From Lachnospiraceae bacterium (GTDB lineage: Bacteria > Bacillota > Clostridia > Lachnospirales > Lachnospiraceae): DNA of 64,000 nucleotides. The notes below the pieces were generated by a model, which saw only the letters and a program-made list of their open reading frames with translations, searched no databases and was not told the DNA's origin. Below, piece by piece: positions 51,847 to 60,285 of the stretch; the first letter of the stretch is position 1, and the number at the start of each line of letters is the position of its first letter. Location of the stretch: the NCBI GenBank assembly GCA_016281605.1, contig JAEEJA010000016.1, positions 1-64,000 on the forward strand, read 5' to 3'. Position numbers and translations under genes: made by a program.

Positions 51847-54354
51847 ATGAAAAAAGAAGAATTACAACAGATTGTAAATAATACCAAGTGCGGTATTGTT
51901 CTTACTGATGATTTTCCTAACGGAGACATTATATTTGCAAATAATTATTTCTACGAGCTTTTAGGGTATACGGTAGAGGAGTTTAATAAAAAGTATAATC
52001 ATAAAATAACAGGATTGATTAGAGAAAGTGAGCGTCAGAAAATGAAGGCGCTCATGTCACGTCAGATGACTGCCGGAGGGGATATTAACATTGAATTTCA
52101 GATAGAAAGCAAGAACGCTGATATGCTTTGGGTAAAGTTAAATATCAGAAGTGTTGATATGGGCGATTATGTGGTCTATGCATGCACAATTTTTGATATT
52201 AATTATTCAAAGGTTCTTCTCGAGGATGCATTTCGCTCGAAAAAGGATCTTAGCTTGATAGCAAATAATATCCCGGGCGGAGTTATAAAGCTTCGTATGA
52301 CAGACTTTTATATAAAGTATGCTAATGACGGTTTCTTCCGTCTCGCTGGTTACTCCAGGCAGGAGTATGAAGATTTATTCTTAAACAGATGTAACAATAT
52401 GATTCACCCTGATGATCAGCCAAATGTTAATAATGCTGTAAAGGCGGCTGTTGAAAATGGTGGCATGATAGGTATGGAATATCGTATTATAGCCAAAGAT
52501 GGTCAGACTCGCTGGTCTTATGTTAATGGAACGAGAGTTGATGATGAGGATGGAGAGCTTGTTTACCTTTGTGTTATCATGGATATCACTGCGCGGAAGA
52601 GGGCTGAAAGTGCGATAATAAAGAATAAAAGGTATATATCCGAGATTGCAACTCTAATGGGTTTTGTGGCTTGGATGTATGATGTTAAGACGGAAATTCT
52701 AACAAGATATGGAGATTTGGAGAATTCTTTCTCTGTTGAAAATTCTATAAAATCACCATATGATATATGGGGAAAGAAGGTTATACATCCGGATGACTTT
52801 AAGGATTTTTCAAGTTTTTATAAGCGTCTTATATCCACTAATGAAAAAATTGAAATGCTTGTCAGGTTAAAGAATCTGAATGGCAATTATAATCATGTCA
52901 GGATTACTGCTGTAGGAAGCGAAGATGAGGAGAATGGACATGATATAGTCTTTGGTGTGACAAGAATCGTGGATGATGAGATAAAGAAGCTCACACAGAA
53001 AAGTTCTGCCAGACATACCAAAGAAGAAAATCGTCTTATACGTATGGCTAAGTCTGCAAGAGCGGATATGAGAGACGCTGTAACAGGCTTTCCGACTTAC
53101 TCTAAGTTTATAAAGAGTACTGAAAAAATGTTTAAAGAAGTTGAGGAGAACAATCAGGAGATTGCCATCATATGCGCTGATATCAACGATTTTCACAGGT
53201 ATAATCAGCATTATGGATTCTCAAGAAGTAATGACATACTTCGCAAGTTTTCCGATACTCTTCAGAAAACTCTTGCAACTGATGATATGTGTGCAAGGGT
53301 TGATGGTGATTACTTTGTTACTGCCTTCAGATATGATAAACATAAAGAGCTTTTAAAGGCCCTTACAGATATGATTGATTCTATAGAAATCATAGAAAGT
53401 TCTGATGATTATTTGAACTTTGATATTTCCATAGGTGTTTATATCAAGAAGGATGGAGATGAAGACCTTCTTCGTATGCTTGAGAAGGCGGATTTGTCTC
53501 GCCGTTCATTAAAGGGACTTAAGGGTAGTCATTATGTAATTTATACAGATGACCTTCAGGATGGAGCAACGAAGGAAGCTGAGGAAATAGAGGATATCAT
53601 CAGTGCCATGCGTGATCATAAGATGGAAGTAAGATACATGCCAAGGATTATGGATGACAGAAGTAATATCATCGGTTGTAAGGCTATCCCATCTGTTCTT
53701 TTGCGTGATGGAAGTTATATAGATTATACAAAGATACTTCGTATAATGGAAAAGACTACAAAGCTTGAGGATTTTGGTATATATCTGATATCGGATGTTG
53801 CTAATAATCTCGGTGCCTGGAAGGGGCTTGGAAATGAAGTTATACCGGTATCCATAGCACTTTCCAACGCTCAGCTTTCCTCACCGAATGTGGTTAAGAG
53901 AATTAATAAGATAATAAAGATTAATAACTTAGAACCTGATGACTTTATATTTGAAATACCTGAAAAGTACTTCGCAGACAGAACCACAGGATTTGAACTG
54001 TCTGTTAAAGAACTTGCAAATAGTGGATATTCTGTTATAATAAGCAGGTTTGGTACTTACAATATGGATATTAGTTCTTTAAGAACTCTTCCGATAAACG
54101 GTATCAAGTTTCATGGTGAGTACTTTAATGAACACATGACTAATAAGCGTGATAAGATTATGCTTCATAAGATTGTTGAGATGTGTAATGAGATGGGACT
54201 TATGGTTCACTGTGGTACTGTCAATACTAAGCTTCAGGAGAAGTTTGCGAGAGAGATAGGTTGTAGAGTGTTCGAGGGCGATTCATTTTATCCTCCTGCA
54301 AAGCCAAGAGTTTTTGAGAAGTGTTACTTAGGTGATACCAAATATAAAGAGTAG
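51847..54354 (+). CDS. triple PAS, degenerate GGDEF and degenerate EAL protein
   Basis: An 835-residue cytosolic protein. Three PAS-like domains (about 1-125, 135-255, 265-395) precede a GGDEF-family domain (about 415-575), where the catalytic motif reads RVDGDYF in place of GGDEF, and an EAL-family domain (about 585-830), where EAL reads CKAIPS, the ELTE-like motif is FEIPEK and DDFGTG is SRFGTYN. Catalytic residues are missing in both, so c-di-GMP binding or protein interaction is more likely than turnover. No membrane helix. It follows carD and precedes serS. Confidence 0.88.
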   Translation: MKKEELQQIVNNTKCGIVLTDDFPNGDIIFANNYFYELLGYTVEEFNKKYNHKITGLIRESERQKMKALMSRQMTAGGDINIEFQIESKNADMLWVKLNIRSVDMGDYVVYACTIFDINYSKVLLEDAFRSKKDLSLIANNIPGGVIKLRMTDFYIKYANDGFFRLAGYSRQEYEDLFLNRCNNMIHPDDQPNVNNAVKAAVENGGMIGMEYRIIAKDGQTRWSYVNGTRVDDEDGELVYLCVIMDITARKRAESAIIKNKRYISEIATLMGFVAWMYDVKTEILTRYGDLENSFSVENSIKSPYDIWGKKVIHPDDFKDFSSFYKRLISTNEKIEMLVRLKNLNGNYNHVRITAVGSEDEENGHDIVFGVTRIVDDEIKKLTQKSSARHTKEENRLIRMAKSARADMRDAVTGFPTYSKFIKSTEKMFKEVEENNQEIAIICADINDFHRYNQHYGFSRSNDILRKFSDTLQKTLATDDMCARVDGDYFVTAFRYDKHKELLKALTDMIDSIEIIESSDDYLNFDISIGVYIKKDGDEDLLRMLEKADLSRRSLKGLKGSHYVIYTDDLQDGATKEAEEIEDIISAMRDHKMEVRYMPRIMDDRSNIIGCKAIPSVLLRDGSYIDYTKILRIMEKTTKLEDFGIYLISDVANNLGAWKGLGNEVIPVSIALSNAQLSSPNVVKRINKIIKINNLEPDDFIFEIPEKYFADRTTGFELSVKELANSGYSVIISRFGTYNMDISSLRTLPINGIKFHGEYFNEHMTNKRDKIMLHKIVEMCNEMGLMVHCGTVNTKLQEKFAREIGCRVFEGDSFYPPAKPRVFEKCYLGDTKYKE

Positions 54355-54391
54355 TATAATAAAAGTAATATGATTTAGGAAGGAATATACA

Positions 54392-55681
54392 ATGTTAGAT
54401 TTAAAATTTGTCAGAGAGAATCCAGAGATAGTTAAGGAGAATATAAAGAAAAAGTTTCAGGATAAGAAACTTGCTTTGGTTGATGAAGTTATAGAGCTTG
54501 ATAAAGAGGCTCGTAAGACTCAGCAGGATATGGATAGCTTAAGAGAGAGCAGAAAGAAGATTTCAAAGGAAATCGGAGCTTTGTTTGCAAAGGGGCTTAA
54601 GGAGGAGGCTGAAGAGAAGAAAAAGCTTGTTACACAGAATGCTGAGAAGCTTGAGGAACTAGAAAAAGCCCATGGTGAGCTTACAGGCAAGATTAGAAGG
54701 ATTATGCTTACTATTCCAAACATCATTGATGACAGTGTTCCAATCGGCGAAGATGACAGTAAAAATGTTGAAAGAGAAAAGTTTGGTGAGCCTGTGGTTC
54801 CGGATTATGAGATTCCTTATCATACCGAAATTATGGAGAGTTTTAACGGTATAGATTTGGATGCCGCAGGAAAGGTGGCAGGAAACGGTTTCTACTACCT
54901 TATGGGGGATATTGCGCGTCTTCACTCTTCTGTTATAGCTTATGCACGTGATTTTATGATAAACAGAGGATTTACTTACTGTGTACCTCCTTTCATGATT
55001 CGCTCTGCGGTAGTTGATGGAGTTATGAGTTTTGAAGAGATGGATGCTATGATGTATAAGATAGAAGGTGAGGATCTTTACCTCATCGGTACTTCTGAGC
55101 ATTCTATGATTGGTAAGTTTATAGATAATATTATAGATGAGGAACAGCTTCCTATGGCTCTTACAAGCTATAGTCCTTGTTTCAGAAAGGAGAAGGGAGC
55201 TCATGGTATAGAGGAAAGAGGTGTATATCGTATACATCAGTTTGAAAAGCAGGAAATGATTGTTGTTTGCAAGCCTGAAGAGAGCATGGAGTGGTTTGAT
55301 AAGCTTTGGCAGAATACGGTTGATCTTTTCCGTTCGCTAGACATTCCTGTTCGTACTCTTGAGTGCTGCTCAGGTGATTTGGCAGACTTAAAGGTTAAGT
55401 CTGTAGATGTTGAGGCTTGGTCTCCCAGACAGAAGAAGTACTTCGAGGTTGGAAGCTGCTCTAATCTTTCGGATGCACAGGCAAGAAGGCTTAGAATAAG
55501 AGTAAAGAATAAGGATGGAAAGTACTTTGCTCACACTCTTAATAATACTGTTGTTGCACCTCCTCGTATGCTTATAGCATTTCTTGAAAATCACCTTCAG
55601 GCAGATGGCAGTGTGACTATACCTGAACCTCTCAGACCTTATATGGGTGGAGTAGAGGTCTTAATTCCTAAAAATAAATAA
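54392..55681 (+). CDS. serS: seryl-tRNA synthetase
   Basis: Class II synthetase of 429 residues. The N-terminal coiled coil (about 25-105) reads RKTQQDMDSLRESRKKISKE. Motif 2 is CFRKEKGAHGIEERGVYRIHQF and motif 3 has ...LNNTVVAPPRMLIAFLENH. Intact C-terminal PEPLRPYMGG. AAGGAA is upstream of the ATG. The 37-bp gap from the PAS gene leaves no room for a T-box. Confidence 0.97.
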   Translation: MLDLKFVRENPEIVKENIKKKFQDKKLALVDEVIELDKEARKTQQDMDSLRESRKKISKEIGALFAKGLKEEAEEKKKLVTQNAEKLEELEKAHGELTGKIRRIMLTIPNIIDDSVPIGEDDSKNVEREKFGEPVVPDYEIPYHTEIMESFNGIDLDAAGKVAGNGFYYLMGDIARLHSSVIAYARDFMINRGFTYCVPPFMIRSAVVDGVMSFEEMDAMMYKIEGEDLYLIGTSEHSMIGKFIDNIIDEEQLPMALTSYSPCFRKEKGAHGIEERGVYRIHQFEKQEMIVVCKPEESMEWFDKLWQNTVDLFRSLDIPVRTLECCSGDLADLKVKSVDVEAWSPRQKKYFEVGSCSNLSDAQARRLRIRVKNKDGKYFAHTLNNTVVAPPRMLIAFLENHLQADGSVTIPEPLRPYMGGVEVLIPKNK

Positions 55682-55704
55682 TATCTGATAATATATTATA
55701 AGTC

Positions 55705-56973
55705 ATGAAAAAGTATAAAATATTAAAATTCTATATAGCAAGAATTTATAAAAATCTATTTAGATTTTTCAGATGGGTTTTGTTTTCTGCAATAACCGGA
55801 ACCGTAGTAGGAGGCATCAGTATTGCTTTTGTTATGGCATTTAACTGGTGCACCTCTACGAGAGAAGCTAACAGATGGCTTCTTTTTTTGCTTCCTGTGG
55901 CCGGTTGTATCATAGTATTCCTGTACAGAATTTTTAAATATAAGAATGATAAGGGGACCAATCTTGTTTTGTCGACTATTCACTCACAAGACGAGATACC
56001 CTTTAAAATGGCGCCCTTGATATTTATATCGACTCTCCTTACTCACCTGTGTGGAGGTTCTTCGGGAAGAGAGGGTGCTGCGCTTCAGTTGGGAGGAAGC
56101 ATAGGAAATACACTGGGAAGAGCCTTTAAGTTTGATGAGAAGGATAAGCACGTAGTAGTTATGTGTGGCATGAGTGCTGCATTTGCTGTAATGTTTGGTA
56201 CTCCTGCGGCAGCTATCGTCTTTTCTATGGAGGTTGTGAGTGTAGGGATTATGTACTACGCAGCGCTTGTTCCGTGTGTATTTGCAGCTACAATTGCTTA
56301 TGAGATGGCTGTAAAGCTTGGGATTCATGGTCATCATTATAGCGTTATAGCAGGATTTGATTTTGAATTTGTACCGCTTTTAAAGATTATCCTTCTTTCG
56401 CTGCTTTGTGCCGGTCTGAGTGTGCTTTTTTGTATTATGCTTCACTCTTTAGGGGATTTTTACAGAGAAAAATTTAAGAATCAGTACCTAAGAATTGTAG
56501 TATCTTCGGTTGTTATAATACTTATCAATACAATAGTCGGAACCACGGATTACATGGGGGCAGGTCTAAATGTGATAGAGAGAGCCATAAACGGAGAGGT
56601 TGTTCCCTATGCTTTCTTGTTAAAGATGGTCTTGACAGCGCTTACTCTTGAGGCTGGATTTAAGGGTGGTGAGATTGTCCCAAGCTTTTTCATAGGAGCC
56701 ACATTTGGGTGCTTATTCGGACATATAATGGGAATTTCTCCTTCGCTTTGTGCTGCTGCAGGAATGGTCGCTGTATTTTGTGGAGTAACCAATTGTCCGA
56801 TAACATCGATTCTGATTTCTTATGAGCTTTTCGGAGCCAGATACATAGGCTACTTTGTGGTTGCTGTAAGTATAGCTTATCTTATGTCCGGTTACTATGG
56901 GCTCTATCATGATCAGACTATAGTTTACTCGAAGTATAAGACTGAGTATATCAACAGAAAGACTAAAAAATAA
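55705..56973 (+). CDS. ClC-family chloride (or fluoride) transporter
   Basis: A 422-residue polytopic protein. The gating motif GSSGREGAALQLGG includes the key Glu of antiporters. GGEIVPSFFIGATFG and GVTNCPITSILISYEL match other ClC regions. The motif variants raise the possibility of the CLC-F fluoride/proton branch, but this cannot be settled by eye. It lies 23 bp after serS and may share its transcript. Confidence 0.88.
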   Translation: MKKYKILKFYIARIYKNLFRFFRWVLFSAITGTVVGGISIAFVMAFNWCTSTREANRWLLFLLPVAGCIIVFLYRIFKYKNDKGTNLVLSTIHSQDEIPFKMAPLIFISTLLTHLCGGSSGREGAALQLGGSIGNTLGRAFKFDEKDKHVVVMCGMSAAFAVMFGTPAAAIVFSMEVVSVGIMYYAALVPCVFAATIAYEMAVKLGIHGHHYSVIAGFDFEFVPLLKIILLSLLCAGLSVLFCIMLHSLGDFYREKFKNQYLRIVVSSVVIILINTIVGTTDYMGAGLNVIERAINGEVVPYAFLLKMVLTALTLEAGFKGGEIVPSFFIGATFGCLFGHIMGISPSLCAAAGMVAVFCGVTNCPITSILISYELFGARYIGYFVVAVSIAYLMSGYYGLYHDQTIVYSKYKTEYINRKTKK

Positions 56974-57007
56974 AAAATCAACTCAGTCGATAGTTGGATT
57001 TTTTTAC
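56974..57007 (+). terminator. terminator after the ClC gene
   Basis: AATC/AACT with AGTT/GATT (one bulged G), followed by TTTTTTT. Moderate stem. Confidence 0.7.
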
Positions 57008-57030
57008 AGAGGCATAATTTACTAAATATA

Positions 57031-57066
57031 AAAAACAGGTCATACATTAATTGGTGACCTGTTTTT
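57031..57066 (-). terminator. minus-strand terminator overlapping the DUF402 stop
   Basis: AAAAACAGGTCA (57031-57042) and TGACCTGTTTTT (57055-57066) form a 12-bp stem. The first arm on the minus strand lies in the last codons of the gene. The T-run on the minus strand follows, and the same structure also reads as a terminator on the plus strand. Confidence 0.82.
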
Positions 57067-57544
57067 CATAATCATTTATATAATGTGAGAGGGAATCAAA
57101 ATTCCCTGAGTATATGATGTCTAGCAGTTTAGAAGTGATTTTAAGTGACTTAGACATAAGACACGAATCACAAAGACCGGTTTCCAGGGCTGTGCCTATC
57201 TCATCGAGGTCAACTACTTTTACGGAATTATCAGGATAAATCAGTACATCTGCCAGTAAATCTGTAAATATATAAGACTTTGTATTTTCATCATAGTCAG
57301 TGTCTATTATGTCGCAATACCAGTAAACCAGCTCATTTTCCTTATTGTACTCTTTACTTATCTTAAAGCCTTCATCCATAAAATACGCAGAAATGCCGGT
57401 ATCTATGTCGCTACGTGGCTTCAGTACCTTCCACTTAGTTAGAAGAATATTCTTTTCTTTATCTAAGGAAATGATGATATCGTCCTTTAATTCTACGATT
57501 TCATCCGGTATAAATCTTTTTCGGAATAATTTATAATCATTCAT
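57047..57544 (-). CDS. DUF402 (nucleoside-phosphate hydrolase-like) protein
   Basis: A 165-residue protein matching DUF402: RFIPDEIVELKDD, TKWKVLKPRSDID, YFMDEGFKISKEY, YWYCDIIDTD, FTDLLADVLIYPD. The relatives FomD and Ntdp are metal-dependent nucleotide phosphatases; the role here is not defined. It is the only minus-strand gene in this region and ends in the bidirectional terminator. Confidence 0.88.
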   Translation of the reverse strand: MNDYKLFRKRFIPDEIVELKDDIIISLDKEKNILLTKWKVLKPRSDIDTGISAYFMDEGFKISKEYNKENELVYWYCDIIDTDYDENTKSYIFTDLLADVLIYPDNSVKVVDLDEIGTALETGLCDSCLMSKSLKITSKLLDIIYSGNFDSLSHYINDYEKQVTN

Positions 57545-57633
57545 AGCTATCCCTCCAAATCAACGTAATAAGTAATAAAATACATTATAATCATATCCTT
57601 GAAAAAAGTAAAGCTATTAATAACTTAAATCTG

Positions 57634-57661
57634 TTGAATTTTAATTATAATATGATACAAT
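57634..57661 (+). promoter_or_regulatory. promoter of the esterase gene
   Basis: TTGAAT, 16-bp spacer, TACAAT with an extended TGA, 36 bp before the start. Confidence 0.75.
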
Positions 57662-57696
57662 AATATGCATGGAATAATATATAGAAAGGCGATTTT

Positions 57697-58671
57697 ATGA
57701 TATATAAAAAGTTTGAAATAAAGGGTGTTAATCGGAGTGCTCATATTACTCTTTTTTGCCCGGAAAATACATCGGACATGGCAGAGGAAACCAGGAGACC
57801 TATGGTTGTACTGTGCCCTGGAGGCGCCTACTGGTTTGTCGCAGACAGAGAAGCAGACCCCATAGCATATAAGTTGCTTTCCATGAATATGGCTGTTGCC
57901 ATAGTTTACTATACAACAAAGAACGAGGGCGAGGATGCAAAGCCATTTCCTGAGGCGATTTCTCAGGTAGCAAGAACCATAGCATATTTTAGGAGAAATG
58001 CGGATGATTACTATATAGATCCAAATGAAATCTATGTTATGGGCTTTTCGGCAGGAGGTCACTTAGCAGCTTCTATGGGTATTTTCTGGGATGAAGAGTG
58101 GCTTTTGGATACACTGAACGGATGGGATTTAAAGCTTTGTGGTTATAATTATGACTATGAAAGTGAAAGCAAGGCTGACTTGGTTTGTGATACCACTGAG
58201 TGTGATGAAAGAGAGGATAATACAGGTACATGTAAGACACCTCTTACAGCTGCGGATATCCGTCCAAATCGTATGATACTTTGCTATCCGGTAATTTCGT
58301 CAGGAGAGTATGCACATAAAGAATCATTTTATAATCTCACAGGACAAAAGGAGGAAGATGCTAAAGAGCTTTGGGAAAAGCTTTCGCTGGAAAAGCAGGT
58401 TAAGAGTACTGCTCCGCCTACTTTTTTATGGCATACCTTTTCGGATGAAGCGGTTTCTGTGTGGAATTCATTACTGCTGGCGCAGGCGCTTCACAGAGCT
58501 GGTGTAGATACAGAGCTACATGTCTATCAGCTGGGAAGGCATGGTCTTTCCTTAGGAAAAGCAGAGTTCTTACCGGTGGACGGTCAACCAAAGCCTGTTA
58601 AGGAAGTAGAGAATTGGCCGGAATTACTGGAAGTATGGCTTAAGCTGGAGAAAGAAGGCTCTGGAACCTAA
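57697..58671 (+). CDS. alpha/beta hydrolase (esterase, acetylxylan-esterase-like)
   Basis: A 324-residue soluble esterase with no signal peptide. The oxyanion hole segment VLCPGGAYWFVADREADP, the nucleophile elbow GFSAGGH, FLWHTFSDEAV with the probable catalytic Asp, and GRHGLSLG with the catalytic His match BD-FAE/Axe2-type carbohydrate esterases. Such enzymes deacetylate plant oligosaccharides after uptake. ATG with AGAAAGG upstream. Its position before the atp operon is not functionally explained. Confidence 0.9.
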   Translation: MIYKKFEIKGVNRSAHITLFCPENTSDMAEETRRPMVVLCPGGAYWFVADREADPIAYKLLSMNMAVAIVYYTTKNEGEDAKPFPEAISQVARTIAYFRRNADDYYIDPNEIYVMGFSAGGHLAASMGIFWDEEWLLDTLNGWDLKLCGYNYDYESESKADLVCDTTECDEREDNTGTCKTPLTAADIRPNRMILCYPVISSGEYAHKESFYNLTGQKEEDAKELWEKLSLEKQVKSTAPPTFLWHTFSDEAVSVWNSLLLAQALHRAGVDTELHVYQLGRHGLSLGKAEFLPVDGQPKPVKEVENWPELLEVWLKLEKEGSGT

Positions 58672-58716
58672 GATTCGATAGAATCCTAATACAATAAAAA
58701 GAAAGGGGAGTGTAGA

Positions 58717-59412
58717 TTGGACAAATTTGTAGAAGAGCTGCTTTCTGAAATAGAAATAGAAGTGGCTTTTACCATCCCCATATTCGGTGGTATAGATATT
58801 TATGAATCCACAGTTGGTTGTTGGATTGTTATGGGAGTATTGATACTTATAGCAATCATACTAGGCAGGAATCTAAAGGTTAAGGATATATCTAAAAGAC
58901 AGGCTCTTGCTGAGCTGCTGGTTGTCAAGGCCTATGGATTCATAGAGGGAATCATGGGGGAAAAATACGGAAAGCGCTTCGCACCGTACTTAATTACAGT
59001 GCTTGCATATATAGGTACGTTGAATATAACAGGTATGTTTGGCCTTAAGCCACCTACTAAGGATCTCAATGTAACCATAGCTTTGGCGCTTATGACAATC
59101 CTCATTACAGAGGGAGCTGGTATCCGGTTTAAAGGAATAAAAGGATGGCTTAAATCCTTTGTTTCCCCGGTTGCTATAGTATTGCCAATAAACGTTTTAG
59201 AGATAGCTATTAAGCCTATGTCCCTATGTTTTCGTTTATTTGGTAATGTTTTGGGAGCTTTTATCATCATGGCGATGTTAGAGCTTGTTATCCCAATATT
59301 TGTACCTGTAGTTTTCAGCTTGTATTTCGATATATTTGATGGCTTTTTACAGGCTTATGTATTTACATTCCTGTCAGCCATGTATATAGCTGAGATGCTT
59401 GAAGAAGATTAA
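58717..59412 (+). CDS. atpB: F1Fo ATP synthase subunit a
   Basis: Membrane half-channel of the Fo motor. The 231-residue protein has about six membrane helices. The conserved Arg lies in CFRLFGNVLGAFIIMAM near residue 170, which faces the c-ring Glu. The TTG start has AAAGGGGAG upstream. It is the first gene of the operon, and no atpI or atpZ is seen. Low promoter signal between it and the esterase suggests possible read-through. Confidence 0.95.
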   Translation: MDKFVEELLSEIEIEVAFTIPIFGGIDIYESTVGCWIVMGVLILIAIILGRNLKVKDISKRQALAELLVVKAYGFIEGIMGEKYGKRFAPYLITVLAYIGTLNITGMFGLKPPTKDLNVTIALALMTILITEGAGIRFKGIKGWLKSFVSPVAIVLPINVLEIAIKPMSLCFRLFGNVLGAFIIMAMLELVIPIFVPVVFSLYFDIFDGFLQAYVFTFLSAMYIAEMLEED

Positions 59413-59444
59413 AATTATTATTATCAGAAAAGGAGAAAAATCTT

Positions 59445-59675
59445 ATGTCAACAGGATTAATCGCATTAGGTGCAGGACTTGCTGTTCTTGCGTGTTTTGG
59501 AGTAGGTTTAGGTATAGCAGGAGCTACAGGAAAGGCAGTTGAGGCATGTGCCAGACAGCCTGAGGCACAGAAGAAAATAACAACACTTTTGCTTCTCGGT
59601 GGTGCTCTTGCAGAGGCAACAGCTATTTATGCATTTGTTATCGCACTGCTTATAATATTCGTACTCGGTAAGTAA
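59445..59675 (+). CDS. atpE: F1Fo ATP synthase subunit c
   Basis: Proteolipid of the rotor ring, 76 residues, two membrane helices joined by KAVEACARQPEA. The ion-binding Glu is in GGALAEATAIYAF. Thr and Tyr positions match the Na+-type pattern, but the Gln typical of the first helix in Na+ enzymes is replaced by Ile and the Ser after the Glu by Ala, so proton coupling is more likely. AAAGGAG upstream. Confidence 0.96.
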   Translation: MSTGLIALGAGLAVLACFGVGLGIAGATGKAVEACARQPEAQKKITTLLLLGGALAEATAIYAFVIALLIIFVLGK

Positions 59676-59751
59676 TTAGGTAAAGGCTTTTTATCGGTGT
59701 GTGAATTGCCGATAAATACAGGTATTAAACCTGGAAGGAGATTATTTCGAT

Positions 59752-60285
59752 ATGCTTAAGATAGATTTCTGGAATATATTAATAAACGTCATAAATATCG
59801 TTATTCTCTTTGCTGCCCTTAGATTTTTTCTTTTTAAGAAGGTTAACAATATCCTTGATGAACGTAAAAAAATAGCTGAAAATGAAACAGAGGAAGCTAA
59901 GAATATCAAGGATGAAGCTCTGCTTTTAAAATCAGAGTATGAGCAGAAAAAGATAGACATAGAAAATGAAAAGGAAGGCATCATAAGCGATGCTGTTTCC
60001 AAGGCTGAAGGTGAATATAAAAGGATTTTGGATGAAGCTCACACTGATGCAGTTAAGACTAAGGAACAGATTATGTCCGAAGCAGAGAAGAGTAGGGATA
60101 AGATCATAAAGCAGGCTATGGATGAAAAGGCTGAGATTTTATCACAGGCAGAGAAGGATATAGCTGATATGGTTGTGGATGCTGCAGTTAAGGTTTCAGC
60201 CAACAGTCTGGAGAAGAGAAGCAACGAGCAGTTTAACAGTGATATCTATGATGAATTTATAAAAAAAGCAGGTGATACGAATTGA
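59752..60285 (+). CDS. atpF: F1Fo ATP synthase subunit b
   Basis: Peripheral-stalk subunit of 177 residues: one N-terminal membrane helix (about 6-24) and a long charged coiled coil (RKKIAENETEEAKNIKDEAL). A GGAAGGAG ribosome site precedes it. Its stop overlaps the TTG start of the next gene (TTGA), so the next gene is translationally coupled. Confidence 0.95.
   Translation: MLKIDFWNILINVINIVILFAALRFFLFKKVNNILDERKKIAENETEEAKNIKDEALLLKSEYEQKKIDIENEKEGIISDAVSKAEGEYKRILDEAHTDAVKTKEQIMSEAEKSRDKIIKQAMDEKAEILSQAEKDIADMVVDAAVKVSANSLEKRSNEQFNSDIYDEFIKKAGDTN

Noticed and set aside
54355..54391. T-box upstream of serS
   Set aside because: The gap is only 37 bp, far too short for a T-box. The same holds for metG, where no specifier or antiterminator pattern is seen.
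55682..55704. Fluoride riboswitch before the ClC gene
   Set aside because: Only 23 bp separate it from serS, with no room for the element.
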